Below the pieces are notes generated by a model, which was not told the DNA's origin, made no database searches, and was given only the letters and a program-made list of their open reading frames with translations. A program made the translations under genes and the position numbers. A DNA stretch of 64,000 nt from Streptomyces olivaceoviridis (GTDB lineage Bacteria; Actinomycetota; Actinomycetes; Streptomycetales; Streptomycetaceae): contig NZ_BMUI01000001.1 of NCBI RefSeq assembly GCF_014650115.1, forward strand, positions 434,001 through 498,000, written 5' to 3'. This document shows positions 43,842-52,173 of this stretch, one piece after another; within the stretch, counting starts at the first letter, position 1; each line of letters opens with the position of its first letter.

Positions 43842-45122
43842 ATGGGCGTCACGGACCCCGCCGGGCCGGTGATGGACCGGGACGAGGTGGACCGTGCGCT
43901 GGCGCGGCTCGGCCAGGAGCACGAGGCGATCGAGACCTCGCTGCTGGCCCTCCAGGACCACGCGGGCCGCAGACTCCTCGAGGGCGCGCGGCTGACCGGC
44001 GTCACCAAGGAGCGCTGGCAGGCCGCGGAGGCGCGGATCACCCGGCTGTGGGCGTACTTCGACGCCTACACGGCCGCGCTGCGCGGCGCCCGTGAGATCC
44101 GCGCCCGGCGCCGCTGGTCCAGCCGGGAGGACCTGGCGGAGCTGACCGAGGTGCTGCGCGGCGAGTCCGTGACCGTCCCCGGCGGCGGGAACGGCAGGCT
44201 GAGCGAGTCGTTCTCGCTGTCCGCGCTGGTGGAGCGGATGAACGAGCTGTACGCGACGAGCCTGGACATGATCGTCGCCGCCGACGCGGTCTGGTCGGCG
44301 CTGCCCGCGCGGATCGATTTACTCGCCGCGGAACTCCAGCGCACCCGGCAGCTCGCGCACTCGGTGGGGGTGCGCCCCGGCGAGCACCCGGCCGGTGACG
44401 ACCTGGAGCGGATCACCCGCACGCTGACCAGGCTGCGCGAGGACGTCGTCTCCGACCCGCTGGCCTTCTGGGTGCCGGCCGAGGGCAGTTCGGCGCCCGG
44501 CGGCGGACGCCCGGACACGACGGTGTACGACCGTGAGGCCCGCGCCTTGGAGGACGTGCGCCGGGAGATCGACGCCGTGTTGACGGTCCGGCAGGACGCG
44601 GAGGCGCGGCTGATCCGGCTGCGGGACGTGCTCTCGCGCGCGGACCGCACCCTGGCCGAGGCGCGTACCGCGCGCGGTGAGGTGCTGGCGAAGATCGCCG
44701 CGACCGAGGTGCCGGTGGTGAGCGGGCCGCCGACCGCGCTCCAGGAGCAGCTGGCGACCGCGGCCGAGTACCGCAGGCAGGCCCAGTGGCACCGGCTCTC
44801 CCCGCTGCTGGAGTCGCTGGAGGAGAAGGCGGAGGACGAACTGCTGCGCGCCCGCGAGTCGTTGACCGCGGTCACCGCGCCGCTCGCGGTCCGCGCCGAG
44901 CTGCGCGGCCGGCTCGACGCGTACAAGGCGAAGGTCGCCCGGCACGGGCTCGCGGAGGACCCGCTGCTGGTCGAGCGGTACGACGCGGCCCGCCGCATGC
45001 TGTGGAGCGCGCCCTGCGACCTGCGGGTGGCGGAGCAGGCCGTGCTGCGCTACCAGCAGGCGGCGGCGGAACTGCTCGGCAGCGCGAGCGCGCCGGAGGA
45101 CCGTAAGGGGGGCGAGTCATGA
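43842..45122 (+). CDS. Coiled-coil protein in the PknG-like locus
   Basis: 426 residues, almost entirely helical with long heptad-like stretches (QEHEAIETSLLALQDHAGRR, QDAEARLIRLRDVLSRADRT, LLESLEEKAEDELLRARESL). No TM segment and no known domain. It could be a scaffold or an adaptor between membrane sensor and kinase. ATG has GAGAGG six bases upstream; the stop overlaps the kinase start by ATGA, so stoichiometric production is expected. No mycobacterial counterpart comes to mind. Confidence 0.78.
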   Translation: MGVTDPAGPVMDRDEVDRALARLGQEHEAIETSLLALQDHAGRRLLEGARLTGVTKERWQAAEARITRLWAYFDAYTAALRGAREIRARRRWSSREDLAELTEVLRGESVTVPGGGNGRLSESFSLSALVERMNELYATSLDMIVAADAVWSALPARIDLLAAELQRTRQLAHSVGVRPGEHPAGDDLERITRTLTRLREDVVSDPLAFWVPAEGSSAPGGGRPDTTVYDREARALEDVRREIDAVLTVRQDAEARLIRLRDVLSRADRTLAEARTARGEVLAKIAATEVPVVSGPPTALQEQLATAAEYRRQAQWHRLSPLLESLEEKAEDELLRARESLTAVTAPLAVRAELRGRLDAYKAKVARHGLAEDPLLVERYDAARRMLWSAPCDLRVAEQAVLRYQQAAAELLGSASAPEDRKGGES

Positions 45123-47584
45123 GTCAGCCGGGGCAGAGCTGCCAGCGGCCGGGCTGCGAGGGGACGTACGAGGACGTCGGCGGCGGCGAGCTGTACTGCG
45201 ACACGTGCGGTCTCGCACCGGTCGTCTCGGCGACCGGCATGGTGGGCTCGCCGCCCACCGGGGTCGCCCGGGGGGCGTCCGACAGCGGCAGTTCCCGCAG
45301 CTCGCGCAGCGCGCGCACGGCCTCGCAGTCGTCGAGGTCGCGCCGCTCGGTGTCCGGCCGGCTGTCCCGGTCGCTGTCCGGGAAGCCCACGGGCCGCTCG
45401 GTGTCGGTGCGCAGTTCGGGCTCGTCCTCCGGGGCCTCCTCGCGGGGGCGGCTGGGCGCCGGGCTGGTCGCGGTGCCGCAGGTGCCGCGGCCCGACCCGC
45501 GCGCGATGGTGCTGGAGAACCCGGAGGTGCCGGAGCGGAAGCGGTTCTGCTCGCGGTCGGACTGCGGGGCGCCGGTCGGCCGGGCGCGGGGCGACCGGCC
45601 GGGCCGCACGGAAGGTTTCTGCACCAAGTGCGGTCACCCGTACTCCTTCGTGCCCAAGCTGCGGGCCGGGGACATCGTGCGCGGCCAGTACGAGGTCGCG
45701 GGCTGCCTGGCGCACGGCGGGCTGGGCTGGGTCTACCTGGCCGTGGACCGGGCCGTCTCCGACCGGTGGGTGGTGCTCAAGGGCCTGCTGGACACCGGTG
45801 ACCAGGACGCGATGGCCGCGGCGATCTCCGAGCGGCGGTTCCTCGCGGAGATCGAGCACGCCAACATCGTGCGCATCTACAACTTCGTGGAGCACCTGGA
45901 CCAGCGCACCGGCTCCCTCGACGGCTACATCGTCATGGAGTACGTCGGCGGCAAGTCCCTGAAGGAGATCGCCAACGCCCGCCGGACGCCCGACGGCCGC
46001 CGCGACCCGCTGCCGGTGGAGCAGGCGTGCGCGTACGGCATCGAGGCGCTGGAGGCGCTCGGCCATCTGCACAGCCGGAACCTGCTGTACTGCGACTTCA
46101 AGGTCGACAACGCCATCCAGACCGAGGACCAGCTCAAGCTGATCGACATGGGCGCGGTCCGCCGGATGGACGACGACGAGTCGGCGATCTACGGCACGGT
46201 GGGCTACCAGGCACCGGAGGTCGCCGAGTCCGGCCCGTCCGTGGCCAGCGACCTCTACACGGTGGCCCGCACGCTCGCCGTGCTGACCTTCGACTTCCAG
46301 GGCTACACCAACGTCTACGCCGACTCCCTGCCCGACCCCGACACCATCGAGGTCTTCCGCCGCTACGAGTCCTTCTACCGGCTCCTGGTGCGCGCCACCG
46401 ACCCCGACCCGGGCCGCCGGTTCGCCTCCGCGCAGGAGATGGCCGAGCAGCTGACGGGGGTGCTGCGCGAGGTCGTCTCGCTCCAGACCGGGCGGGCGCG
46501 GCCCGCGCTGTCGACGCTGTTCGGGCCCGAGACCAAGGTCACGGACACGGAGTTGTTCCCCCGGCTGCACGGGGACGTGTCCCGGCTGGGCGCCCGGCCG
46601 GTGCGGAAGGCTCCCGCCCCTCCCGCCCCGCTCCCGCCGGCCCTGGTCGGGCCCGTCGACGCGCCGGCCGCCGCGCTCGCCCTGCCGGTCCCGCTGGTCG
46701 ACCCGAACGACCCCGGCGCCGGTTTCCTCGCGGGCCTGACGGCCTCGGCGCCGGCCGAGCTGATGAGCGCGCTGGCGGCGGCGCCCGCGCAGACCGTGGA
46801 GACCCGGCTCCGGCAGATCCGCGCCCGGCTGGAGAGCGGCGACCACCAGGGTGCGCTGATGAGCCTGGCCAGGCTGGACGAGGAACAGGGCGACGACTGG
46901 CGGGTGGTGTGGTACCGGGGCGTGGCCGCGCTGGTCACCGGGGACTTCGAGCACGCCGCGCTCGCCTTCGACGCGATCTACGACGCCTTCCCCGGCGAGG
47001 CCGCGCCCAAGCTGGCGCTCGGCCTGTGCGCCGAGGTGCTGGGCCAGCTGGACAACGCGGCCGAGTACTACCGCCTGGTGTGGACGACCGACCCGAGCTT
47101 CGTGAGCGCCGCGTTCGGGCTGGCCCGGGTGCGGCTCGCGGCCGGGGACCGGCGGGGCGCCGTGACGACGCTGGAGTCGGTGCCGGAGTCCTCCATCCAC
47201 TACACGGCCGCCCGGGTCGCCGCCGTCCGGGCCCGGCTGAGACAGCGCACCGCGAGCGCGGGTGACGTACCGTTCCTGGACGACCTGACGGCCGCCGCCG
47301 GTCAGGTCGAGGCACTCCAGGCGTACGGCCTGGACCCGGCGCGGCGCGAGCTGTTGTCGGCGGAAGTGCTCGGCTGCGCGCTGGACTGGATACTCTCCGG
47401 GGGCCAGGGCGCCGGGCCCGCCGCCGGAGGCCGGGTGCTGCTGGGCAGCGGTCTGGACGAGCGGGGCCTCCGCTTCGGCCTGGAGCGCGCCTACCGCACG
47501 CTGGCACGGCTGGCGCCCGGCGGTGATGAGAGGATCGAGCTGGTGGAACGGGCCAACCGTTACCGTCCCCGGACGTGGGTGTAG
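45119..47584 (+). CDS. PknG-like serine/threonine protein kinase with zinc ribbons and TPR
   Basis: 821 residues. Residues 8-30 form one Cys4 cluster (C8, C13, C27, C30) and residues 144-171 a second rubredoxin-like one (C144, C149, C168, C171). Between them lies a Ser/Arg-rich segment (about 56-111). The kinase domain has the glycine loop LAHGGLGWVYLA, lysine K221, catalytic loop LYCDFKVDN with Asp326, and the Mg site D343-M-G in place of DFG, as in PknG. A C-terminal TPR region (about 560-700) follows. Mycobacterial PknG phosphorylates FHA proteins that control 2-oxoglutarate metabolism. Coupled to the coiled-coil gene upstream and the PP2C gene 3 nt downstream. Confidence 0.92.
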   Translation: MSQPGQSCQRPGCEGTYEDVGGGELYCDTCGLAPVVSATGMVGSPPTGVARGASDSGSSRSSRSARTASQSSRSRRSVSGRLSRSLSGKPTGRSVSVRSSGSSSGASSRGRLGAGLVAVPQVPRPDPRAMVLENPEVPERKRFCSRSDCGAPVGRARGDRPGRTEGFCTKCGHPYSFVPKLRAGDIVRGQYEVAGCLAHGGLGWVYLAVDRAVSDRWVVLKGLLDTGDQDAMAAAISERRFLAEIEHANIVRIYNFVEHLDQRTGSLDGYIVMEYVGGKSLKEIANARRTPDGRRDPLPVEQACAYGIEALEALGHLHSRNLLYCDFKVDNAIQTEDQLKLIDMGAVRRMDDDESAIYGTVGYQAPEVAESGPSVASDLYTVARTLAVLTFDFQGYTNVYADSLPDPDTIEVFRRYESFYRLLVRATDPDPGRRFASAQEMAEQLTGVLREVVSLQTGRARPALSTLFGPETKVTDTELFPRLHGDVSRLGARPVRKAPAPPAPLPPALVGPVDAPAAALALPVPLVDPNDPGAGFLAGLTASAPAELMSALAAAPAQTVETRLRQIRARLESGDHQGALMSLARLDEEQGDDWRVVWYRGVAALVTGDFEHAALAFDAIYDAFPGEAAPKLALGLCAEVLGQLDNAAEYYRLVWTTDPSFVSAAFGLARVRLAAGDRRGAVTTLESVPESSIHYTAARVAAVRARLRQRTASAGDVPFLDDLTAAAGQVEALQAYGLDPARRELLSAEVLGCALDWILSGGQGAGPAAGGRVLLGSGLDERGLRFGLERAYRTLARLAPGGDERIELVERANRYRPRTWV

Positions 47585-47587
47585 TCG

Positions 47588-48967
47588 ATGTCGCAGATGC
47601 CCCAGCAGGCCGCACTGGCGAAGTGCCCGAGCTGCGCGGAGCCCGTGGAGTCGGGTGACCTGTTCTGCGGAGCGTGCGGATACGACCTTTCGGTGGTGTC
47701 CGCGCCGCCGCAGGACCATCCGACGCTGACCATGACGGGCCCCGCCGGCCCCGGGGACGGCACGCCGTGGCCCACCCCCGGACCACCCGGCCCCGCGGCC
47801 TCCCCCGAGCCGCACCTTCCGACAGACCTGCCGGGCACCGACTCGGGCGGCACACCCCTGTCCGGCGAGGGATCCGGCGCCGCTCCGGGGGCCACACCCC
47901 CGGCGGGGCCGGGCGGCGCCGAGCCGGGCGGGCACGAGGGCGGCGGGGGGCATTCCTCCGGTTCCGGGGTGCGGTTCGACCGGCCGGACGAGCCCGACGA
48001 GTACCCGTTGCAGGCACCGGCCCCCCGGCCGGCCTCCGCACCGGCCGACCCGGCGCAGCTCTGCGTGGCCTGCCGGGCGGGCCGGGTGGACAGCGACGGC
48101 TACTGCGAGAACTGCGGGCACGCCCAGCCGCGCGAACGCGACCACGTGGAGCGGGAGTCGGGACCGGTCGCCGCCGTCAGCGACCGCGGCCTGCGCCACC
48201 ACCGCAACGAGGACGCCTTCGCCGTCGGCCACACCACGCTGCCCGACGGCACGCCGGCCGCGCTGGCGATCGTCTGCGACGGTGTGTCGTCCGCGACCCG
48301 CCCCGACGACGCCTCCCTGGCCGCCTCCCGGGCGGCCGGCGACACCCTGCTGGCCGCGCTGCCGCGCGGCACCCACCCGCAGACGGCGATGCACGAGGCG
48401 ATCGTCGCCGCCGCTCAGGCCGTGAACGCGCTCGCCGAAGAACCCGCCACCGCCCGCGAGCACGCCCCGCACCAGAACGCGCCGGCCTGCACGATCGTCG
48501 GCGCGGTCGTCACCCCCGGACTGCTGGTCGTCGGCTGGGTCGGCGACAGCCGCGTCTACTGGGTGCCCACCGACCGCACCGCACCGCCCGCCCGGCTGAC
48601 CGAGGACGACTCCTGGGCCGCCCAGATGGTCGCCGCCGGCCTGATGAGCGAGGCCGAGGCGTACGCCGACGCGCGCGCCCACGCGATCACCGGCTGGCTC
48701 GGCGCGGACGCCTACGAACTGGAGCCGCACACCGCGTCGTTCAAGCCGGACCGGCCCGGCGCCGTGGTGGTGTGCACCGACGGGCTGTGGAACTACGCCG
48801 AGACGGCGGAGGAGATGTCCGAGGTCCTCCCGCTCGACGCGGCGGCCCGCCCGCTGCACAGCGCACGGGTGCTGGTCGGCCACGCCCTGGACGGCGGGGG
48901 CCACGACAACGTAACAGTGGCGGTCCTGCCGTTCCCGCTGCCGCCGCAGGGGGCAGGATCGGCCTGA
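47588..48967 (+). CDS. PP2C-family protein phosphatase with two zinc ribbons
   Basis: 459 residues. Zinc ribbon 1 uses C13, C16, C27, C30; a Gly/Pro-rich linker follows; ribbon 2 uses C159, C162, C173, C176. The PP2C domain (about 193-455) has SDRGLRHHRNEDAF, VCDGVSS with Asp231, VGDSRVYW with Asp320, CTDGLWNY with Asp398 and GGHDNVTVAVL with Asp440, so all metal-site acids are present. It is the likely eraser for the adjacent kinase. No clear ribosome site; probably coupled to the kinase stop 3 nt away. Confidence 0.92.
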   Translation: MSQMPQQAALAKCPSCAEPVESGDLFCGACGYDLSVVSAPPQDHPTLTMTGPAGPGDGTPWPTPGPPGPAASPEPHLPTDLPGTDSGGTPLSGEGSGAAPGATPPAGPGGAEPGGHEGGGGHSSGSGVRFDRPDEPDEYPLQAPAPRPASAPADPAQLCVACRAGRVDSDGYCENCGHAQPRERDHVERESGPVAAVSDRGLRHHRNEDAFAVGHTTLPDGTPAALAIVCDGVSSATRPDDASLAASRAAGDTLLAALPRGTHPQTAMHEAIVAAAQAVNALAEEPATAREHAPHQNAPACTIVGAVVTPGLLVVGWVGDSRVYWVPTDRTAPPARLTEDDSWAAQMVAAGLMSEAEAYADARAHAITGWLGADAYELEPHTASFKPDRPGAVVVCTDGLWNYAETAEEMSEVLPLDAAARPLHSARVLVGHALDGGGHDNVTVAVLPFPLPPQGAGSA

Positions 48968-49006
48968 GGGCCGTATCCGACGGGGGAACGGCACGGGGAA
49001 GCCGCG

Positions 49007-49030
49007 GCGGACCGGTGGGGACCGGTCCGC
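49007..49030 (+). terminator. Perfect stem-loop between PP2C and VWA genes
   Basis: A perfect 10-bp GC stem, 49007-49016 with 49021-49030, closed by a GGGG loop, lies in the 115-nt gap. It may be an attenuator or internal terminator that lowers expression of the VWA and FHA genes. Confidence 0.65.
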
Positions 49031-49082
49031 TCACAGTCGTCGCCTCGCGTCGGCGAGGTGTCCTAGGGGGATGTGAGCAAGG

Positions 49083-50426
49083 ATGGCCAATTTCGCGAAG
49101 TCGAACGTGCCGCGGTTCTCGGTGGACGTCTACCAGAACGAGTACCTGCCCGAGGGCGGCAGCGAGGTCAACGCCATCGTCACGGTGACCGCGACCGGCG
49201 GCGGCACCATCGGCAGCGCGCTCACCGCACCGGTGTACCCGCCGGGCGGGGGGCCGTCCGCCGCCGTGGCGCTCATGGTGGACTGCTCGGGTTCCATGGA
49301 CTACCCGCCGACCAAGATGCAGGGCGCCCGGAACGCCACGGCCGCCGCGATCGACACCCTGCGCGACGGCACCCGCTTCGCGGTGATCGGCGGCACGCAC
49401 GTGGCCAAGGAGGTCTATCCGGGCGGCGGGCGGCTCGCGGTCGCCGACGCCACCACCCGCGAGCAGGCCAAGCAGGCGCTGCGCCGGCTGAGCGCGGGCG
49501 GCGGTACGGCCATCGGCACCTGGCTGCGGCTCGCCGACCGGCTGCTGTCCGCGGCGGACGTCACCCTCCGGCACGGCATCCTGCTCACCGACGGCCGCAA
49601 CGAACACGAGTCGGCGGAGGATCTGCGGGCCACGCTGGACGCCTGCGCCGGCCGGTTCACCTGTGACGCGCGGGGCGTGGGCACCGACTGGGAAGTGAAA
49701 GAAGTCACAGGGATCGCCTCGGCGCTGCTCGGCACCGCCGACATCGTCGCCGACCCGGCCGGTCTGGCCGCCGACTTCACGCGGATGATGGAGACGGCGA
49801 TGGGCAAGGAGGTCGCCGACGTCTCCCTGCGGGTGTGGACACCCGTCGGCACGACCATCCGGTTCGTCAAGCAAGTCGCCCCCACCGTGGAGGACTTGAC
49901 CGGCCGCCGCACCGAGGCCGGGCCGCGCGCCGGGGACTACCCGACCGGCTCCTGGGGCGACGAGTCCCGTGACTACCACCTGTGCGTGACGGTCCCGCCG
50001 GCCGGGCTCGGCCAGGAGATGCTCGCCGCGCGGGTCTCCCTCGTCATCCCGGAACCGGACGGAAGTGCGCAAAACCTCGGCGCGCAGGGGCTGGTTCGGG
50101 CCGTCTGGACCGACGACATGACCGCCTCCACCGCGATCAGCCCCCAAGTCGCCCACTACACCGGGCAGGCCGAACTGGCGCAAGTCATCCAGAAGGGCCT
50201 GGACCTTCGCAAAGCGGGGGATTTCGATGGAGCAACCGCCAAACTGGGGCGCGCGGTTCAGCTCGCGAACGCCTCGGGGAACGCGGATACTGCGAAACTG
50301 CTTGCGAAGGTGGTGGACGTGGTCGACGCCGTGACAGGTACTGTGCGGTTGAAGACGAGGGTCGCGGAGGCGGACGAGATGACTCTGGAGACCCGGTCCA
50401 CCAAGACTGTTCGTGTGAAGAAGTGA
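49083..50426 (+). CDS. von Willebrand factor type A domain protein
   Basis: 447 residues, no signal peptide. The VWA domain (about 60-240) contains the metal-ion-dependent adhesion motif D67-C-S69-G-S71 in MVDCSGSMDYPP, a later Thr in SAGGGTAIGTW and the acidic LLTDGRNEHES, so metal binding should be possible. The C-terminal half has a beta-sandwich region and a helical tail (AELAQVIQKGLDLRKAGDF) reminiscent of a TPR-like pair. Cytoplasmic VWA proteins usually assemble complexes. Its position between phosphatase and FHA protein suggests a scaffold in the same pathway. Confidence 0.9.
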   Translation: MANFAKSNVPRFSVDVYQNEYLPEGGSEVNAIVTVTATGGGTIGSALTAPVYPPGGGPSAAVALMVDCSGSMDYPPTKMQGARNATAAAIDTLRDGTRFAVIGGTHVAKEVYPGGGRLAVADATTREQAKQALRRLSAGGGTAIGTWLRLADRLLSAADVTLRHGILLTDGRNEHESAEDLRATLDACAGRFTCDARGVGTDWEVKEVTGIASALLGTADIVADPAGLAADFTRMMETAMGKEVADVSLRVWTPVGTTIRFVKQVAPTVEDLTGRRTEAGPRAGDYPTGSWGDESRDYHLCVTVPPAGLGQEMLAARVSLVIPEPDGSAQNLGAQGLVRAVWTDDMTASTAISPQVAHYTGQAELAQVIQKGLDLRKAGDFDGATAKLGRAVQLANASGNADTAKLLAKVVDVVDAVTGTVRLKTRVAEADEMTLETRSTKTVRVKK

Positions 50427-50460
50427 CCCTCGGAAGCGTAGGAGAAGGGGAAGCACCGAC

Positions 50461-52167
50461 ATGCCGACCTGCCCGAACGGACACCAGTCGGGTTCCGACG
50501 ACTGGTGCGAGGTCTGCGGTCACCGCATGGCCGGTGCCGTACCTCCGCCCCCTCCGCCGCCCCCGGGCGGTTACGGCTTCCCGCCCCCGCAGGGCGGCCC
50601 GGCCGGCGCCCGGCCGCACCCGGCCGGCGGCTCCGACCCGGAGCCGGAGCTGTGCCCGCAGTGCCGTACGCCCCGCGAGGGCGGCGCGCCGTTCTGCGAG
50701 GAATGCCGGTGGAACTTCCTGACCAACACGGCGACCTCCTACACCCCGGCCGCCCCGCGCTCGCCGCAGCCGCGGTTCCAGCCGCCGAGCTCGACGTACG
50801 GCGGGGGTGACGGGTACGAGTACCAGGGTTCGCGGCCCTCGCGGGTGAACCGGCCCGCCGAGCCGCTCCCGTCCTTCCACAGCGAGCCGTCGGGCCCGAC
50901 GCCGTTCGGCGGCGACCGGGCCCCGTCCGGCCCGCCGACCTCCCCCGGCCCCTCGGGTCCGGCCCCCTTCGGCGCGGGCAACCAGCGCCCGCCCGGAGCG
51001 CCGCAGGGCTTCGGCCAGGGTCCGGGTCAAGGCGGTCAGGGTGGTCAGGGTGGTCCGGGGCAGGGCCCGGGTGCCGGCAACCCGTCCGGTCCCGGCGGCC
51101 CCGGTGGTTTCGGTGGCCGGGGCGCGGTGCCGGGCCAGGGTCCCGGTGGCCAGGGTGGCCCGGGTTCCGGTGGCCCGTCCGGCTTCGGTGGCGGTCCCGG
51201 GCAGGGACCGGGCGCCGGTGGCCCGTCCGGTCCGTCCGGGTTCGGCGGCGGTCCGGGGCAGGGTCCCGGCGGTCCGGGCGGCCCGTCCGGCTTCGGTGGC
51301 GGCCAGGGCCCCGGCGGTCCGGGCGGCCCGGGTTCCGGTGGCCCGTCCGGCTTCGGAGGCAACCCGGGGCAGGGTCAAGGCCAGGGCCCGGGGTCCCAGG
51401 GCCCCTCCCCCTTCGGGCGTGAGCCCTCCCGTCCCGGTGGCCCGGCCGCGCCCGGCCCCTCCGGCTTCGGCGGTGACCCCTCGCGTCCGGCGCCACCGCC
51501 CGGCGGTCCCGGCGGTGCCCCGCAGGCGTTCCAGCCCTCCGGGCAACCGGCCCCGCCCGCCTTCCCGGGCGGGACCCGCCGGCCCCCGGCCGCCGACGAC
51601 GACTGGGTGATCTCCCCGCCGTCGTCCACCGGCCCCGGCGGTCAGGGCGGCGGCTACGGCTACCCGCAGCCCGGCGGCACCCAGACCCCGCCGGGACCGG
51701 GCGGACCGGGCGGCTTCCCCCAGGCACCGCAGGCTCCGCACGCGCCGCAGGCCCCCCGGTCGACCACCTGGACCGCGACCATCGGCCCGGACCGCGAGTA
51801 CTTCATGGCGATGATGCAGCGCTCCGGCCCCGAGGCCGCGGGCCTGAACCTGCCCGCGTACTCGCCCGAGCAGCAGCGCGTGCTGACCGGCGACCAGGTC
51901 ACCATCGGCCGCCGCCGGCACTCCACCGGCGACACCCCCGACATCGACCTGTCGGTGCCGCCGGAGGACCCGGGTGTCTCGCACCAGCACGCGATGCTGG
52001 TGCAGCAGCCGGACGGAAGCTGGGCGGTCGTCGACCAGAACTCGACGAACGGCACCACGGTCAACATGTCGGAGGAACCGATCCAGCCGTTCGTGCCGGT
52101 CCCGCTCCAGGACGGCGACCGGGTGCACGTGGGCGCCTGGACGACGATCACCGTCCGCCGGGGCTGA
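50461..52167 (+). CDS. FHA-domain protein with N-terminal zinc ribbons
   Basis: 568 residues. Zinc-finger-like groups at C4/H8/C16/C19 and C65/C68/C79/C82 are followed by a long Gly/Pro/Gln-rich region (about 170-430) and a C-terminal FHA domain (about 475-568). This has the phosphothreonine-binding hallmarks IGRRRHS, SHQHAML and NSTNGTTVN. FHA proteins are the known PknG substrates and effectors (GarA, OdhI); those are much shorter, so this one may serve as an adaptor rather than a direct metabolic switch. AGGAGAAGGGGAAG precedes the ATG. Confidence 0.92.
   Translation: MPTCPNGHQSGSDDWCEVCGHRMAGAVPPPPPPPPGGYGFPPPQGGPAGARPHPAGGSDPEPELCPQCRTPREGGAPFCEECRWNFLTNTATSYTPAAPRSPQPRFQPPSSTYGGGDGYEYQGSRPSRVNRPAEPLPSFHSEPSGPTPFGGDRAPSGPPTSPGPSGPAPFGAGNQRPPGAPQGFGQGPGQGGQGGQGGPGQGPGAGNPSGPGGPGGFGGRGAVPGQGPGGQGGPGSGGPSGFGGGPGQGPGAGGPSGPSGFGGGPGQGPGGPGGPSGFGGGQGPGGPGGPGSGGPSGFGGNPGQGQGQGPGSQGPSPFGREPSRPGGPAAPGPSGFGGDPSRPAPPPGGPGGAPQAFQPSGQPAPPAFPGGTRRPPAADDDWVISPPSSTGPGGQGGGYGYPQPGGTQTPPGPGGPGGFPQAPQAPHAPQAPRSTTWTATIGPDREYFMAMMQRSGPEAAGLNLPAYSPEQQRVLTGDQVTIGRRRHSTGDTPDIDLSVPPEDPGVSHQHAMLVQQPDGSWAVVDQNSTNGTTVNMSEEPIQPFVPVPLQDGDRVHVGAWTTITVRRG
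51017..51390. repeat. Gly/Pro/Gln-rich repeat region of the FHA protein gene
   Basis: Recurrent units encode SGGPSGFGGGPGQGPG-like blocks; several are near-identical at DNA level (for example GGCCCGTCCGGCTTCGG). The region is in frame and purely low-complexity. Confidence 0.85.
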
Positions 52168-52173
52168 CCGCGC

